The notes under the pieces were generated by a model. The model saw only the letters and a list, made by a program, of their open reading frames with translations, was not told where the DNA came from and searched no databases. From the NCBI RefSeq assembly GCF_014805685.1, contig NC_060887.1, positions 17,390,463 to 17,454,462 on the forward strand: a stretch of DNA of 64,000 bases, given 5' to 3'. Source of the DNA: Silurus meridionalis. Lineage: Eukaryota; Chordata; Actinopteri; Siluriformes; Siluridae. A program made the position numbers and the translations under genes. Shown one piece after another: positions 44,968 to 58,270 of the stretch (position 1 is the first letter of the stretch; every line of letters starts with the position of its first letter).

Positions 44968-46939
44968 TTTTTATTATTTTAGAAGTGATGTGATGCAGTT
45001 GAATAACAAAATAACCACATGCTCAATACTAAAATATTCTGTGTTTTCAGGATAAGATGTGCTGGAACAGAACTAGATTAGAAGTAACTTTTATGTTAAT
45101 TTCATAAGTATACATATTTTAATGCTTAAAATATTTTCTACATGTATGGTTAGTAATGTTTTACTCAAACAGTGCTGCATTTTAAAAATCACTAATGTGC
45201 ATATGTTTTGTATGATAGCTTGATTAAAATGAGATTTATAGGTTTGTGTAAAATAGAAAATAACTAACTGTGATTAACTCCCTGGCCCACTCCTTACTCT
45301 TATAACTATATCCTTTTCTATTAATGTCACCTAATTTTTTGAGCAATTCAGAATATATTATTAAATAGCATTATTTAAAATATCAATCTACTAATAAACA
45401 ACCTGGAACAATAAATATAGCACATTACCAAATGCATATCAGATAATCAGACATAACAAAAGGTTGTGACCGTTCATTTCCGGATTTGCAGGTCTCGGAG
45501 TACTATTTTCAGCTGAGGAATTGACTTGGCTGCCGCACTCACTCTGCAGCTCATCGTCACTGTTCTTAATCTTAATTACCTTTTCTATTTCTGCCCTTGC
45601 AAGTCTTGGTTACTTTACTAAAGCTAGGAAATTGTGTGTGTATTTGTGTGTGCATACGTGTGTATGTGTGTGTGTTTGTTTGAATAGCAAGCAGCCCTGA
45701 TGGGCTGTAAAGGGGTTGAAGAGCCTGTTATAGCTTTCCTGCGTCAGAGGTGGCCTTTGTTCGCTGTAGTCCTATTAAACAATTTAAGTGTGAGCGTCAG
45801 TGTGCCAGCTGGTGCTGCTCTCGTTCCCTCAGGTTAACTCATCACAGCCTCCAAGAACCACCACCCCCCACTCTTTCCAAATTTAAATACAAGACAATTG
45901 TAGGGTTACAGAATGGGAATGAGAGATGTGCATCATGAAAAGGACACGGTAGTGTGTCTTGTGGCTCATCAAGCAGAAAATAAAATCCAATCTTTTATGA
46001 TCATTTTGAATGTCTCTTTTATAAATCAGGATGTTATTCGCACATGTTCAGTACTCAGGTCAAAGTACATATTAGGGGATGGGTACTGCCAGTCTGATAC
46101 ACAATTACTCAGCTACACATACACACGCACACAAACACATTTTCAGGGCATTAGAGATATTTTCTTAGGAAACCAAATACCAAGTATATTCATCTGATAA
46201 AAGCTCAACCCATTTTGTTTTCATAAAATGTCCTAATATCAAGCCATCGAAAAGGCCATGTTGCATTAGACATCGACAGAGTGCTAAAATATTGCTCTTT
46301 GGCTAATTAGATCAGACTGGAGAGCGAGAATTTCTCTCCATTGTAGATGACCAAGCTGTGTGGGAGAGAATGTGTCAGCTTCGAGGTCTGCTCACTTGTT
46401 TTTCTTCACATTACAGAGTCGTTCTAGCCATCTCTCTGACTCTAATTTTACCCCCCGAGTCTTACAGAAATAATTGGTATAAGAACATTTTCGCGTAGGG
46501 ACTGCGTAATGTACATGTGTCTGTTGTTCACGCTTTGTGTGGGTGTGCAGATTTCTAATCAACTAGTTATTTGTGCATATGTAAACGAGTGTATCGTTTC
46601 TGTACAATTTCATTATTTGTCTTTGGGGTGGGGGTGATGGAAGATGTGCAACCTACTGCACAGATGGTGATAACAAGGGAACCCAGTGCCATATGGGTAC
46701 CTGATTACAGGTGCATCTCAGCGCAATTTTTTTTTTTTTACATTAGTGTTGCTTATGATGTAGCAATTTATATTGTGGCATCATTATAATGATTTCCCCT
46801 GATATCTGGTGACACACAGGTTCGCAATTCCTCATGCACCTCATCACACTTGCATCAGTTCTCCCCCTTTGTTCTCCTGCATGTGTTAAATAATCACTCT
46901 TCCCAAATCAGTTTCTGTACTCTTTACTCAATCTTCCCC

Positions 46940-47230
46940 ATCTATCCATCCAACAGGCCCACACAGAGAGCAATCCGGGTCGCAGCCTAGAGAGTAACTA
47001 TGCCATTTCAGCCCAGCATTGCTCTCCGTTGGCCACTCAGCCAGCCATGTAAAAGCACAAAGGCACCAGCGCTGCAACCCGCACGTCCAAACCCAATTAG
47101 TGCTTCCATCTGGCTACATTATGGGAGTGGCTTTCCGCTCTAATGATTTAGCACTGGAGTTTTATTAGGTTACACTGTCTGGCCCCTGTCGGTATTTCCT
47201 GCAAGATGTTTGGGGTGAGTTGGAAAGCAC
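46940..47230. promoter_or_regulatory. Candidate conserved regulatory element upstream of hdac9b
   Basis: CAAACCCAATTAGTGCTTCC, CTCTAATGATTTAGCACTGG and CTCTCCGTTGGCCACTCAGC in a compact GC-richer, non-repetitive stretch. Resembles vertebrate enhancer sequence; not tested. Confidence 0.3.
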
Positions 47231-47702
47231 TTTATGGGTCGGATCAAATAATGCACAGAAAGCACTTTTTTTTTCCAGACACTGCACTAATGATCAGTTG
47301 GGAGATTCGCAAAGATGTTATGAAAATGTTGATATTGTGTAACGCATGGGAAGCCTGATGCACCTGAGCTGCATAGTTTGTTTTGCATGGTTTGAATCTA
47401 ATTCAGTTACATACTACATTTATTTGATTCTTTTTTACTTTTTTTTTGTCAGCCAAATCATTATAAAACATGTAAGTGTGGTTGAGTTCTGAATTCACTG
47501 CTTGGTGCCCCTTTAAATTTAGGAGTAGGAGTAGTATCTTACAGGATGTTAGAGGTGAAAGGTATTGACAGTAGTGGCCCAGGGATTAAAAGGCCTGGGC
47601 CAGTGATAAGAAAGCTGCTTAAATTTAAGTGAATTGTTCGTATATATGTCACAGTAAACCTTTTTTTTTTTGCTTTATGTGTTGATGTCTATTGATTAGC
47701 CT

Positions 47703-47712
47703 CTATAAATAG
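47703..47712. promoter_or_regulatory. Third MEF2 consensus site, far upstream
   Basis: Exact CTATAAATAG about 6.9 kb upstream of the hdac9b start region. Listed because it repeats the same ten bases as the two sites nearer the gene. No other support. Confidence 0.25.
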
Positions 47713-48976
47713 TGCCTAAGTGATGTGTGTCACAGCGGGAATCTGGCAAGTTCACAGAAATCTATCCATCGATCAATCTGCCTCACCACTGGAGCATATT
47801 GATCTGCTGCCTAAAACCTGCAATCATCATAATATTGTACACCTGTTTTTCAAAGATCTCGCATATTTGCTGGGTTCTTGACAACTAACCCACTGAGCTC
47901 ACGCTCTTGTAGACTCTCTGGAGTCACTGAGCTGATGGTGATACATGATGGCATGCAGCCAAGCAAGCCAGCTGTGGGTGTTTTGGAATGGCAACTTGGA
48001 CACACACTGGAATCTCTGGCACATATAGATTTTTGTATAATCAGTTCATCAGGGCAATTTTCAGCTCTTTTGATGGCACTTGGTTTTTTACAGCTCATTA
48101 CAGGAGACTATAAATATGACCTGAGAATAAAAGACAAGATTAACATGTGAGTATAATCCAATTCACCACATTCAGTTCAGACCTCGTTCATGAGGCCTGT
48201 AGTCAACCTGCATTGCTGATTAAATTAGATCTCATTTCAGGAGTTCAGTGTCAATTTAGCTCCCTAACTTAATCTTAGTCTTATCACAGGATAATCTATT
48301 GGAAACCATACATGCACTACACACATGCACATACACATGCACACACACTTTCTCACACAAGCCATACTCATTCACATAAACCCGCCACACACACACACAG
48401 TTGCATTATCTTAAATTATATATTAACTGACATACAGTCATTGACCTTTGTTGCAATATAATTAAATAACATTACGACTACCACTAACATCCTCTTAATA
48501 TAATCCTAGACTATTATTTATTTATTAACTTTAAAGAATATTAATTAGGAACTAATATGACCTATTTAATAATTACAGCAAAACCAATAAGAACTACTTG
48601 GTTAAAAAAGTAATTCTGGTCCAGGAAGTTTAAAAGGTTTCCCCCAGTCAGTAAAATGAAATGGACTGGACCTTTCAAATATTTAATATAAACAAATAAT
48701 GGCAATGATCACATATTACATGTAATAGTATTATGGGGCATTATACTATTCCACAGAGATTTTTAGAGATCTTTACTTATGAGACATTTCATTGGCATCA
48801 TCATTTATGTAATTCATTGCTATACCACACCCTATTATAAGCCCAAACCTGAATGACCCAAACAAAACATTCTGTCGCTTTTATTTCTTTATTTCTTAAT
48901 TTTAAATTTAACTTGCATTTTTTTGTTTTACTGAGGGGACCAGCCAAATGAGACATGATAACCCAAGAAAAACAAG

Positions 48977-48984
<8 letters not shown>

Positions 48985-49034
<50 letters not shown>
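48985..49034. repeat. (CA)n microsatellite
   Basis: About 25 perfect units after a short CT run. Confidence 0.95.
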
Positions 49035-49036
<2 letters not shown>

Positions 49037-49463
49037 CATCCAGTTGCCTCCTGATGATATTCGATATGTTTCAGGTTCATTTCCCTGTTTTACTGACTGA
49101 CTTAATATCCTTTTATCCGGAATCTCATTATTATTTGATAGAATACTGTCTTAAAGTGTGATTTACTCTGTAATAGTAACTGTTTTCATTAATATAACTT
49201 AGTCTAACAAAATATTTCATTTAATAACAGTTCATTTGCGCAATATCAAATCTCCTGATGTAATATTCAATTAAATTCCCAATTAATTAAATGATTCTCG
49301 TATAAACAGGATAATTGCTTTCCCACATGCAAGGGGGAAAACAACTGTTTTTAGACTGGCTTTATCGTTTGACTTAATTTGACTCTCAACACCTGGATGA
49401 CCTTTGTGGTACCAAAATGAAAGAAAGGCCTACTACAATATATAGTTAATTCCTTATACTATA

Positions 49464-49465
<2 letters not shown>

Positions 49466-49519
<54 letters not shown>
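49466..49519. repeat. (AT)n microsatellite
   Basis: About 27 units, 85 bp before transposon copy A. Confidence 0.95.
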
Positions 49520-49520
<1 letters not shown>

Positions 49521-49604
49521 CCATGTGAATGTATGAGTTCATGACTATAAAACAAAAAACAATTCAGATTTTGTCATTTCTTTCTGTCAGTAAGTTTCCA
49601 TATA

Positions 49605-49958
49605 CACTTTATGGCCAAATGTTTGTAAACACCAAACCATAGGTGATTTTTCAACATTCCATTTCTGATTTCATCCCCCTTTCGCTGCTGCTCACTCTTC
49701 TGGGAAGGCTTTCCACTACATTTACAGTTTGTAGGAATTTGTACAGGACACTCAAGTTCTTTTGTGCATTATAATGGGCTCACTTTGTGCACAGGGGAAC
49801 TGAAATGCTGTTTTGTGCCTTTTTGTTCCAGTAAAGGGAAATAGTAATGCTAGAACATACAAACATTCTATACAATTGTATTCTTCTAACTTTGTGACAA
49901 CCATTTAGGGCATACGTAAATATCTGCTGGGTGTCCACAAACATTTGGTAACATAGTG
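49605..49958. mobile_element. Miniature inverted-repeat transposon, Tc1/mariner-like (copy A)
   Basis: Inverted ends CACTTTATGGCCAAATGTTT and the complement of AAACATTTGGTAACATAGTG, each inside a TA, which would be the TA target duplication of Tc1/mariner elements. Length 354 bp, no transposase. The interior resembles a widespread non-autonomous fish family whose ends read ACTATATGGCCAAAAGTTTG. Three relatives lie in the next 11 kb. Confidence 0.75.
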
Positions 49959-50257
49959 TAGCTCCAAAAGTTTTACAGGTAAAAATGTATAGCCCAGTAA
50001 TATGAAGGATGTGTAAACAAGGAACCTTATGTTTCTTTGTGCTTGACAATGAGAAGATCCAAGAGCATACAGAGCAAGAATTATGTCACTGGAAAACGAT
50101 CCAGGAATTAGAGCTAATGTCCTCAGAGGATGTTGTCATTTGTTTTGTTTCTTCACCACCATGGTCTCCATTAAAGGACAAATGATCATACCAAATAGCA
50201 CAAGCACAAGCACATATCCATGTGCATCACACATACTCAAACACTGCAGCACACAGC

Positions 50258-50336
50258 CACTCACTCACTCACTCACTCACTCACTCACTCACTCACTCAC
50301 TCAATCACTCTCTCTCTCTTCCTCTCTCTCTCTCTT

Positions 50337-50396
<60 letters not shown>

Positions 50397-50399
50397 ACA
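50258..50399. repeat. Compound (CACT)n-(CT)n-(CA)n microsatellite
   Basis: CACT tetramers to about 50301, interrupted CT to 50372, then CA to 50399. Three motifs in series suggest growth of one from another by slippage. Confidence 0.95.
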
Positions 50400-51325
50400 T
50401 AATCTTTAGTTACATATCCTCCCCATTTATACTAGCTCTTCCTCTTGGCCCCTAAACACAGAGACATGCCACGCTGAGCAAGCAGCCCTCTTGTGGGAGT
50501 TCCTGGTCATTTGTTTTAATCGCTGCTCCAGATCTCTCTGAAGAGCACACCGCAGATCATAGGTCAAGTCACTAAGATGTTGAAAAAACATTCTGTGGCT
50601 CAGTCTCCTGTGGTGAACTTGTACCATAAGTCACCAGTGCACACTTGTTTATCAGCTATCTACCCCTCCCTCCGTCCTTTATGCCATTTGGCCTGCCAGA
50701 GTAACAGCCTGCAGACGAATGTCTCGGCTAAGCTCTTGGCACTCAACTATGTTAAGAAAAGCCAGCAGATCTGTTACAAAGATGTAAGTTGTTGTGACAT
50801 TCTCTAGCTTGTTCAGCGAGCCCTGATATACTTAAAATCTTTAAAGTAACTCAAATAAGGGCTATTGTGATGTCTTAAAGTATTTTTACGTTTGAACCAA
50901 CATAGTGTTTGTGTTCTGGTCAACTGCCATTGTAACTCCATCTGTGCTCCTAATGTTGGTAACAGGGCAATTCTGAATTCTCTCAGTTAACCATTTATTA
51001 AGTTGCGCTATATGCACACACATTCAGACACAAGCATATCTGTGTTTGGATGCATCTTCAAAATGCAGACCTCTACTTTTATCCCAGATCCAGTTCCACC
51101 TTGGATTTTACAGTTTATCTACAGTAGTGTCCATCACATTACACCATAAATCCTGCTCTGTGACACCCCAAGCATACAGAGTCTGATCAGATGCTGATTA
51201 TTCTGCTTCTCCCCAATAAACAATGTTTAAAACACAACTCTGTTCAAACTCTAAGGCATTTACTAAATGCATCTGTGGTCACGGTGGTAGTGGTGGTGTC
51301 CAAGACTTAAATAGTACTTAGTGAT

Positions 51326-51327
<2 letters not shown>

Positions 51328-51358
<31 letters not shown>
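51328..51358. repeat. (AG)n microsatellite
   Basis: About 14 units. Confidence 0.95.
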
Positions 51359-51360
<2 letters not shown>

Positions 51361-51514
51361 CAGGCCTGTAATCAGTCTGCAGATGCTGTGTGAGAGAGCA
51401 AGGGATATATGCGGGTTGCATATATTGAGATATATATAATGAATTTACATTAAATTTCTATTTATTGGTACTTTTCAAATGGCACACTATGTCTTATATG
51501 TCTTACACTATGTC

Positions 51515-51602
51515 ACAAAGTTTATACACTGATTACTAGGCTAATTATTACATAATCTGTATTATGTAATAATTAGCCTAGTAATCAGTGTATAAACTTT
51601 GT
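51515..51602. repeat. Perfect 42-bp inverted repeat with 4-nt loop
   Basis: Arm 51515-51556 (starting ACAAAGTTTATACACTGATT, ending TTATTACATAAT) is the exact reverse complement of arm 51561-51602, separated by CTGT. All 42 positions pair; the match stops on the next base. It would form a long hairpin in single-stranded DNA or RNA. No known transposon ends or reading frame. Confidence 0.95.
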
Positions 51603-52200
51603 TTGATTGTTTTCAAAGGTTGTTCTGGCAAATCAAACAATAGCTTCTATAATAATTGTGATAAGGCTTCTGTATAAAATAGTGTGTTTGATTTGACAAA
51701 GAAATTAAGGATGTTGCTCCAATGTAAACATATATATGTTATGAAGGCTTGCTTTTAAAAGAAAACCCACAAACAAACAGTCCGAAAACCAGTATAGGAT
51801 TTCATCCTAATTGGCTGTGTATCCTGCATTTGCAATCTCTCTGCTCTCACTGGATTCCATAGGGCATAACTAATGTGGGTGTAATTCCTCTGCATGTTTG
51901 TTCTGCTCATTTCATGCCTTTCTTTCCAGATCCTATACCATAACTCACTGGGACAGCTTAACAGAAGAGCAGGGCAGGTGCACTGTAGATGAAAGACCAG
52001 TACAAATGTTTGTCCAGTCATTGAGCATGATGACCTTGGCCCTAAAGATCATGGCACACAGGCACTCACACCTTCTGTGTCTGTTTCTGCCATTAGATGC
52101 TTAATAGCTATACCTTCTGGTTCAATGACAATTTAACGAATAATGTGAAGGTATAAAATAGTTTGATATTAAAACTGAGGTTGCAGATCAATGAAATATA

Positions 52201-52320
52201 CTACAATATTGACAAAGGTTTGTAGACACCTGCCCATAAGATTCATATGTGTGTTTTAAACATCTCATTTCACATTAGTCCTCATTTGTTGTTTTAGTAG
52301 CCTTCACTAGATGTTCCACA
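52201..52320 (+). mobile_element. Same miniature transposon family, 5' fragment (copy B)
   Basis: Starts CAATATTGACAAAGGTTTGT then AGACACCTGCCCATA, close to the family's left end, and follows it through the TTAGTCCTCATTTGTTG section. It breaks off near 52320 with no right end. Confidence 0.6.
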
Positions 52321-55180
52321 GGGAAGTAGGTTTAAATCTGCTATAATGTATCTAAGTCTTAGTTATGCACCCATACTTGTAGATAACAGTTACATGTACA
52401 ATTTATTTGTTTGTTACTAAATACAATTTTATCTATAGTTTTAAAGTGAAATGGCAGAATCCCTCAAATAATTCTCTTTTGCAAAGGAAAACATTTGACA
52501 TTTTCTTCAGGCTTCGTCACAATAATTGTTCTTTGGAACATTCTTCTGAAAACAGAATCACATCTACTAATAGTAGTTAACTCATTACTCATATAAACAC
52601 CCCTGTAAAATAACCAGGTTTTATGATTTGAAGAAAAAACCTAACCAATCTCAGATATAATATCAGACCTTTTTCCATTTTTATTTTGATGTAGCAACTA
52701 ACAAAATTCAAGCAAATCAGGGCAATTTTCAAAACAAGAAGCTAAGAAAATGGGTTGACACATGGACATCACCAAGAGCTGGATGCCTCTTTAAAATAGG
52801 CAAAAGGATAAGAACAAACTTATCAGAGAAGCTGCCAAAAGATATACAACAACATTAAAGGAACTGCAAGAGTATCTGGCAAGTATTCGTCACTCCCTGT
52901 ATGTGATGACATTCTCACAAATTCTTTACATTTCTAAACACGTGGTTGGATGGTAACAAGGAAGCAATTTCACTAAAAGATAAAACCAAGGTAGGAAGTT
53001 ATGGGCATAATTCTAAAGGATATATTTTGCACAAAAACAAGATATCTTATTACAACATACTAACTAACTATACAATACTCATAGTGGAAGAATCATACAT
53101 TGGGTTTGCTTCTTTTCTGTGTGATCTATAGTGGAAATTATAGATGGATTCAAATAGCAATTTATTTTGGCTCTAAACCTAAAGACTTCTTTTAGACAAC
53201 TGAAGAAGATCTAGACATTTCGGAAGAAGATCTATGTTTTAAAATGGCTCAGTCAGAAAAAAATCTAAATGCAGTCAAAAACCTGTAAAATGTTCTAAAA
53301 AAAAAACTTTTACAAAGTGATAGACACAAAGTGCTGAAATGAAGTATTAGTTACACAAGACACACTTGTGCAAACAGGTTATTGTAGTTTTTTTTCTTTA
53401 TAATTTCAGTTTTTATATAAAATATAAAAAAAGATCTAATATTATTTGTCTTAGTTTCAGCCTTTTACTGTATTTAACAAATAACATGCGGTTCCCTTGC
53501 TCTAAAATACCAATCGTCTATTCTTTAGAACTGTGTGACATTAAAAACAGGAAACAAGGAGCCCTAACTAGAGCGATGATAAATGATACAAAGCAAAGTA
53601 ATTCCAAAGAACAAACCGAAATGTGTGAGGAAAAAAAAAAGAACAGCAGAAAATGAACAGAACATAAAGTTTATGCTGGTGAAGAAGCCTGTGTACAGCC
53701 AGGAGGTTGCCTTCTGACTTACAAAATATTTTATATTTATATAATATAAAATAAAAACTACATTTACGATACTTTCTGCTTTCTGCTCTATGGTAGAAAA
53801 ACTTGACAATGTTCCTGCCTGCACATTTTTAACATCTTTGCCATATGTTAGGGTTTTTTGAGATGATAAGGAAGGTGAATTCATTAAGGTGAATGGCAAC
53901 TAAATGTCAATCTCTGTATATTAATGTGGCACTGTCAGTGCCATAAAACATATGTTGTTGTTATTGCTATTTTTCCTGGGACTGAAGATAGCTGCTGTTT
54001 CTATGCCCTGCTATTGAAATTCAGGTGGCTCCGAAACATCCGAAGTGGTTGCTTGGAGACAACAGTGGTGCGTCACAACTAGGATGGCCCTCAATAAGAC
54101 ACACAATAATGTTCTCTCAATCTCAGCCTGATCTCCAAATGGGTTGGAGCTTTATTTAGACCACAGGGTCACAAGTTTTCCTGAGTTCATATAAACAGTA
54201 TTAGGCTTGCTTTTTTTTTTTTTGTAGAAAAGCCAAGGTAGGAATCAGTGATTGGAAAATCTTCTTAAATAAAAAAAAAGTTATTTTTATTTTTACCCAG
54301 AAAAAGAAATGTGATTAAAAACAGAACAGGGAAGGAAGAGAAGCAAATGCTCAGTTGTGTTGAAACAGCTGATTTCCCAAACATTCCTGGTTACATTTCA
54401 TATATACCGCACAATCATGCGTCTTGGTTGAAGCAACAGTGACTCATCACACCACTCTCTCCTCATTTCTCAGAAATCAGCTCAGGTTTTAGACACTCTA
54501 CAAAAGCAATCCTCTTTTTAGAGTCCAAAAACAGGAAGCTCCCTAAAGCCACCTCATAAAAATACCATTTGGAAAGGATTGCTTAGAAATGTCAGCATTT
54601 CCTCTTTTAGACTATCACACTTCCCTGTCCAAGTTTCCCCTCTAAAAAGGACACAAGTTACTTTAAAGATCTGCACTCTTTTAAACACCCAAAGAAAAAG
54701 GAAGTAGAGATTATTCATTCTGTTTACTGCACAGAAATGTTTTTGAAATCAGATTGTCAGATTGTTGAACTTTGAAAACAAAATTAACAACCATAAAATA
54801 AACAAATGAATGAATGGATGAATGGATAAATAAATAAATGAATTGATTAATTGATTAACTTTAGCTTTTACCACCAAAATCTGTGTTTATGTTAACATGT
54901 GACATTAGCAATCTCATTTCAATTTTTTTCTCCTATTCATGAGCAATGTATAACCAGTAACAACCTAAATCATATCTTAGTATTAGAGGTATAATATAAC
55001 TACTTCACTGACCTTGGCTCCAATATGATTTAAATGGCAGAAAACTAGGAGAGACATGTCTCCTTCTTATCACTGGTACATGGGACTGTGTCCTTCGCAG
55101 AGGTCTGTGGGCCACATATTTCTGATCTCCTTTACCTAAACACACACAATATATATAAATATATAAATATATATAAATAT
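52321..55180. other. Gene-poor, AT-rich stretch
   Basis: No recognised gene or repeat family. The open frames near 53366-53899 are AT-rich and lysine/phenylalanine-rich, as random AT-rich sequence gives. Confidence 0.5.
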
Positions 55181-55182
55181 GT

Positions 55183-55183
<1 letters not shown>

Positions 55184-55251
<68 letters not shown>

Positions 55252-55302
55252 GCATTCAGAAAGTATTTAATTATACCACTATATATATATTATACACATA
55301 CA

Positions 55303-55362
<60 letters not shown>

Positions 55363-55382
55363 TATGTAAGTATGTATTTACG

Positions 55383-55462
<80 letters not shown>
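55184..55462. repeat. Clustered (CA)n, (CA)n and (TA)n microsatellites
   Basis: CA at 55184-55249, CA at 55303-55358 and TA from 55388 onward, with short TA-rich spacers. Confidence 0.95.
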
Positions 55463-55466
<4 letters not shown>

Positions 55467-56015
55467 TATATATAAATATATACTTACATACACGCATGAA
55501 AATTGTAAATAGTCAAAAGTTTAAATCCTGCATGACTTACCATCCTTCATCTTCATAGCAGCACTACACTGAATCAGTGTAGCTTCAAGTGAAACAGTTC
55601 ACTTCTCACTTCAGCAAGATAAATTCAAAGGTCATGCTTTCAAACCACACATGCTCTGTCACAACTCTGCCACACAATAAGTCACACAGTAGATTCCAGA
55701 GGAAGTGACTATCCATTGGGGATATGGTAGCACTTTTTTTTCCCTTTACGATGGTACAATGGTTAGCATGCGAAAACTTAGTAATTCCCTTTTTTCTTCA
55801 GCCTTATGGTGAGTTGACAGATTTGAAACACACTATCCATGTGGAGAGTGAGTCATAATCTGCCTCTCACTTACTACACATTCACTAACTCGCACTTAGA
55901 GTGTCACAGCCCACCATGCTAATGAGAGGATTTTCAAAGATCATTTACCAACAAAACATTACTTATTCTAGTCAAATTTCACTTCTTTTTTTATCCGGTT
56001 TCTAAGAGATGTTTT

Positions 56016-56602
56016 TACTATATGTACAAATGTGTGTGGAAGCCCAATCATCATTTTTGTTTGTGCTGTTCCAGATTTATTCCTCCTTTGTTGTTAATAG
56101 CCTCCACTCTTCTGAAAAGGCTGTCCTCTACATTATAGAGTGGCTGTAGGAATTTATTTTCATTCTTCATGGTCCTCACATTCTATACAGGGGCACAGGG
56201 CCATTGTAATGAGCTTGTCTGAACTTTTAGTTCTTGTAAAGGAATCATGTAATGCTATAACATACAAAGGCATTTCCAAATTTGTGGCAACAGTATGCGG
56301 AGGAAAGACATATGGGCGTGATGGTTGGCAGTCCACATACTTTCAGCCTTTCAGACCTGGGGTGCAATCACTGTTCCAATTCATCCCAAAAGTGTTCATC
56401 AGGGTTGAGTTCAGAGCTCTATAGCAGGCAACTCAGGATCTTCCATTACAACAGATGTAACTGGTTCACTTTGTGCTGAGGCGCAATGTCATGCTGGAAA
56501 TGTTATGATAACACACCCAAGGACATCCTGTAAAGTTTGGGGAAAGAACCACATACAGCTGGAAAAGTCAGATTTCAGTGTACTTTTGGCTGTATAGTGT
56601 AG
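56016..56602. mobile_element. Same miniature transposon family, composite copy (copy C)
   Basis: Left end TACTATATGTACAAATGTGT, right end TTTTGGCTGTATAGTGTA. Inside, the family's right-hand part (CATACAAAGGCATTTCC, GGGCGTGATGG) comes before its middle part (GGGGTGCAATCACTG, TCAGAGCTCTATAGCAGG), so the order is broken. Either one copy inserted into another or an internal rearrangement occurred. Confidence 0.65.
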
Positions 56603-57417
56603 TTTACCTTAACAACATAACATTTTGTGTTATGAATTTTTTTTTTATTTAATCAAGGGTATGATTAAATTAATCCTTGGATACCAAAAAAATATAAACC
56701 AAGTTTATATTAGCAGTTATGCATCAGACTGAAGAACTAATTAACTTAAAACTTAATCATTAAAGATAGAAGATCACATCAAGGTGCTTAAAAACAAAAT
56801 GGCAAAACAACATTCCATTCCTGCACAATTCTTCTGCAAAAAAATAAGCATGGTTGATGCGCTTTGTGTGCTTTTGTGATTATTGGCCATGGTTCAGAAC
56901 CGATCTCTTGGCTCAGTGCATTAATGTCTGGAGTGTGTTGACTCTCTGTAATTCATGTCTTTATCTCTAATCGAGAGATTTTTTGTGTCCATGTCACTGC
57001 TAACTGCATTTTTCTCATAAAACGTTTACGTTCCCGTCCCTCAGTCCCAACGCTTCCTCCTACTCCCTCGTTTTAGTTTGATGTCTCAGTGGGTCCCCAT
57101 GAAGCATTAACGAAATAAATCTCGTCTGCACACATTCCGTTCCACTCTCAATCATGCGTCTTTTTTTCTCTCTTTGTCTTGCTGTTAAAAGATGGCGAGT
57201 GGTGTAATGGATGGTGTAGATTATTGTGGTGAGGACATGCTGAAGGAGTGGGAAGGAGGGTGTGCTGGTTTGTGCAGGTGGAGGAATGCTGCAGTAGTGT
57301 TTATTCTGGCTCTGCCTTGTGTCTGGAGCAGACGCTCGGGCTGAGGCTAAACATTTCCCCACGGCCTTGCTGTGCACTGTGCAGAGAGGAAGGAGGCTCA
57401 AGTCCAGGTTGTTGTAA

Positions 57418-57440
57418 TGGTGGTGGTGGTGGTGGTGGTG
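57418..57440. repeat. (TGG)n microsatellite
   Basis: About seven TGG units. Confidence 0.9.
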
Positions 57441-57732
57441 GGTAAGCACTGATTCGACGCTAGTGTGAGCAATCTTTGAGTTTCAATGCACAGTCAGACC
57501 TTAATGAAAACACAAACACACACACAAAAAATAAAAAAATAAATAAACAAGAAGGAAAAGCTGTATTTTTTCATATTTATAAATCAATTCAATTCTGACA
57601 CTTTTTGGAGTAATGTAACAGCAAAAAAAAAAAAATGTTGATCACATGTTTTATTTAATTAAAATACTGTATGCAGGTTGAAAGAATGACCAGAATTTAC
57701 ATGACAAGAATATTAGAAATACCTGTGTTCGT

Positions 57733-57735
<3 letters not shown>

Positions 57736-57789
<54 letters not shown>
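57736..57789. repeat. (CT)n microsatellite
   Basis: About 26 units. Confidence 0.95.
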
Positions 57790-57790
<1 letters not shown>

Positions 57791-57949
57791 ACACCTGTTG
57801 CCCGCGAAAATAAACCCCAAAGCCATCGGGAAGACGAATACTGCCACCTCCTGCCTAAAACTTGAACACAGGTTCATTGAACAGTTTGGTAATCTTCAAA
57901 GATTACGAGCAAGTCACTTTCTTAGAGATAACTGCCAGTCAGGATTTTT

Positions 57950-58270
57950 CATAAATGCAGCTGTGCCTAAAGCCAAGGGCATACCAGCCAGCTGTTTCCA
58001 CTGTTCTTTGTCCAGCCTTGATGGCTTTAGAGATAGCAGAAGGGCATGGACTCTTTTATCTCTCCAGAAGTTGGATGGGCACGTCATCAGCTCTGATTTT
58101 ATGCAGATCTGTCATTGTCATAAATCCACAGCTGTTGGCGGTATTCGCAATTTCACGTGTCACTTCAAAGGCATTCCTTTCTGCCTCGAGCGCCTTTACA
58201 GCTCCTGTCGGCCTGCTTGTGTCAGTGGCTTTGCACTGCCTGAGGAACCAGCCAGGCACGTTCTTCTCTG
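57950..58270. promoter_or_regulatory. Stop-poor non-repetitive block, possible regulatory element or old exon
   Basis: Open for 160 codons on the plus strand (from 57798), also in a second plus frame and for 67 codons on the minus. None reads like a protein I know. Contains CACTTCAAAGGCATTCC (TCF- and TEAD-like cores). Lies between two microsatellites. Confidence 0.25.

Noticed and set aside
50083..50409. 108-codon frame ending in Ser-Leu-Thr-His repeats
   Set aside because: The repeats are the compound CACT/CT/CA microsatellite in translation.
57060..57449. 129-codon minus-strand frame starting MLTHHHHHHHH
   Set aside because: The histidine run is the TGG microsatellite read backwards and the rest is low in complexity and unlike any protein I know.
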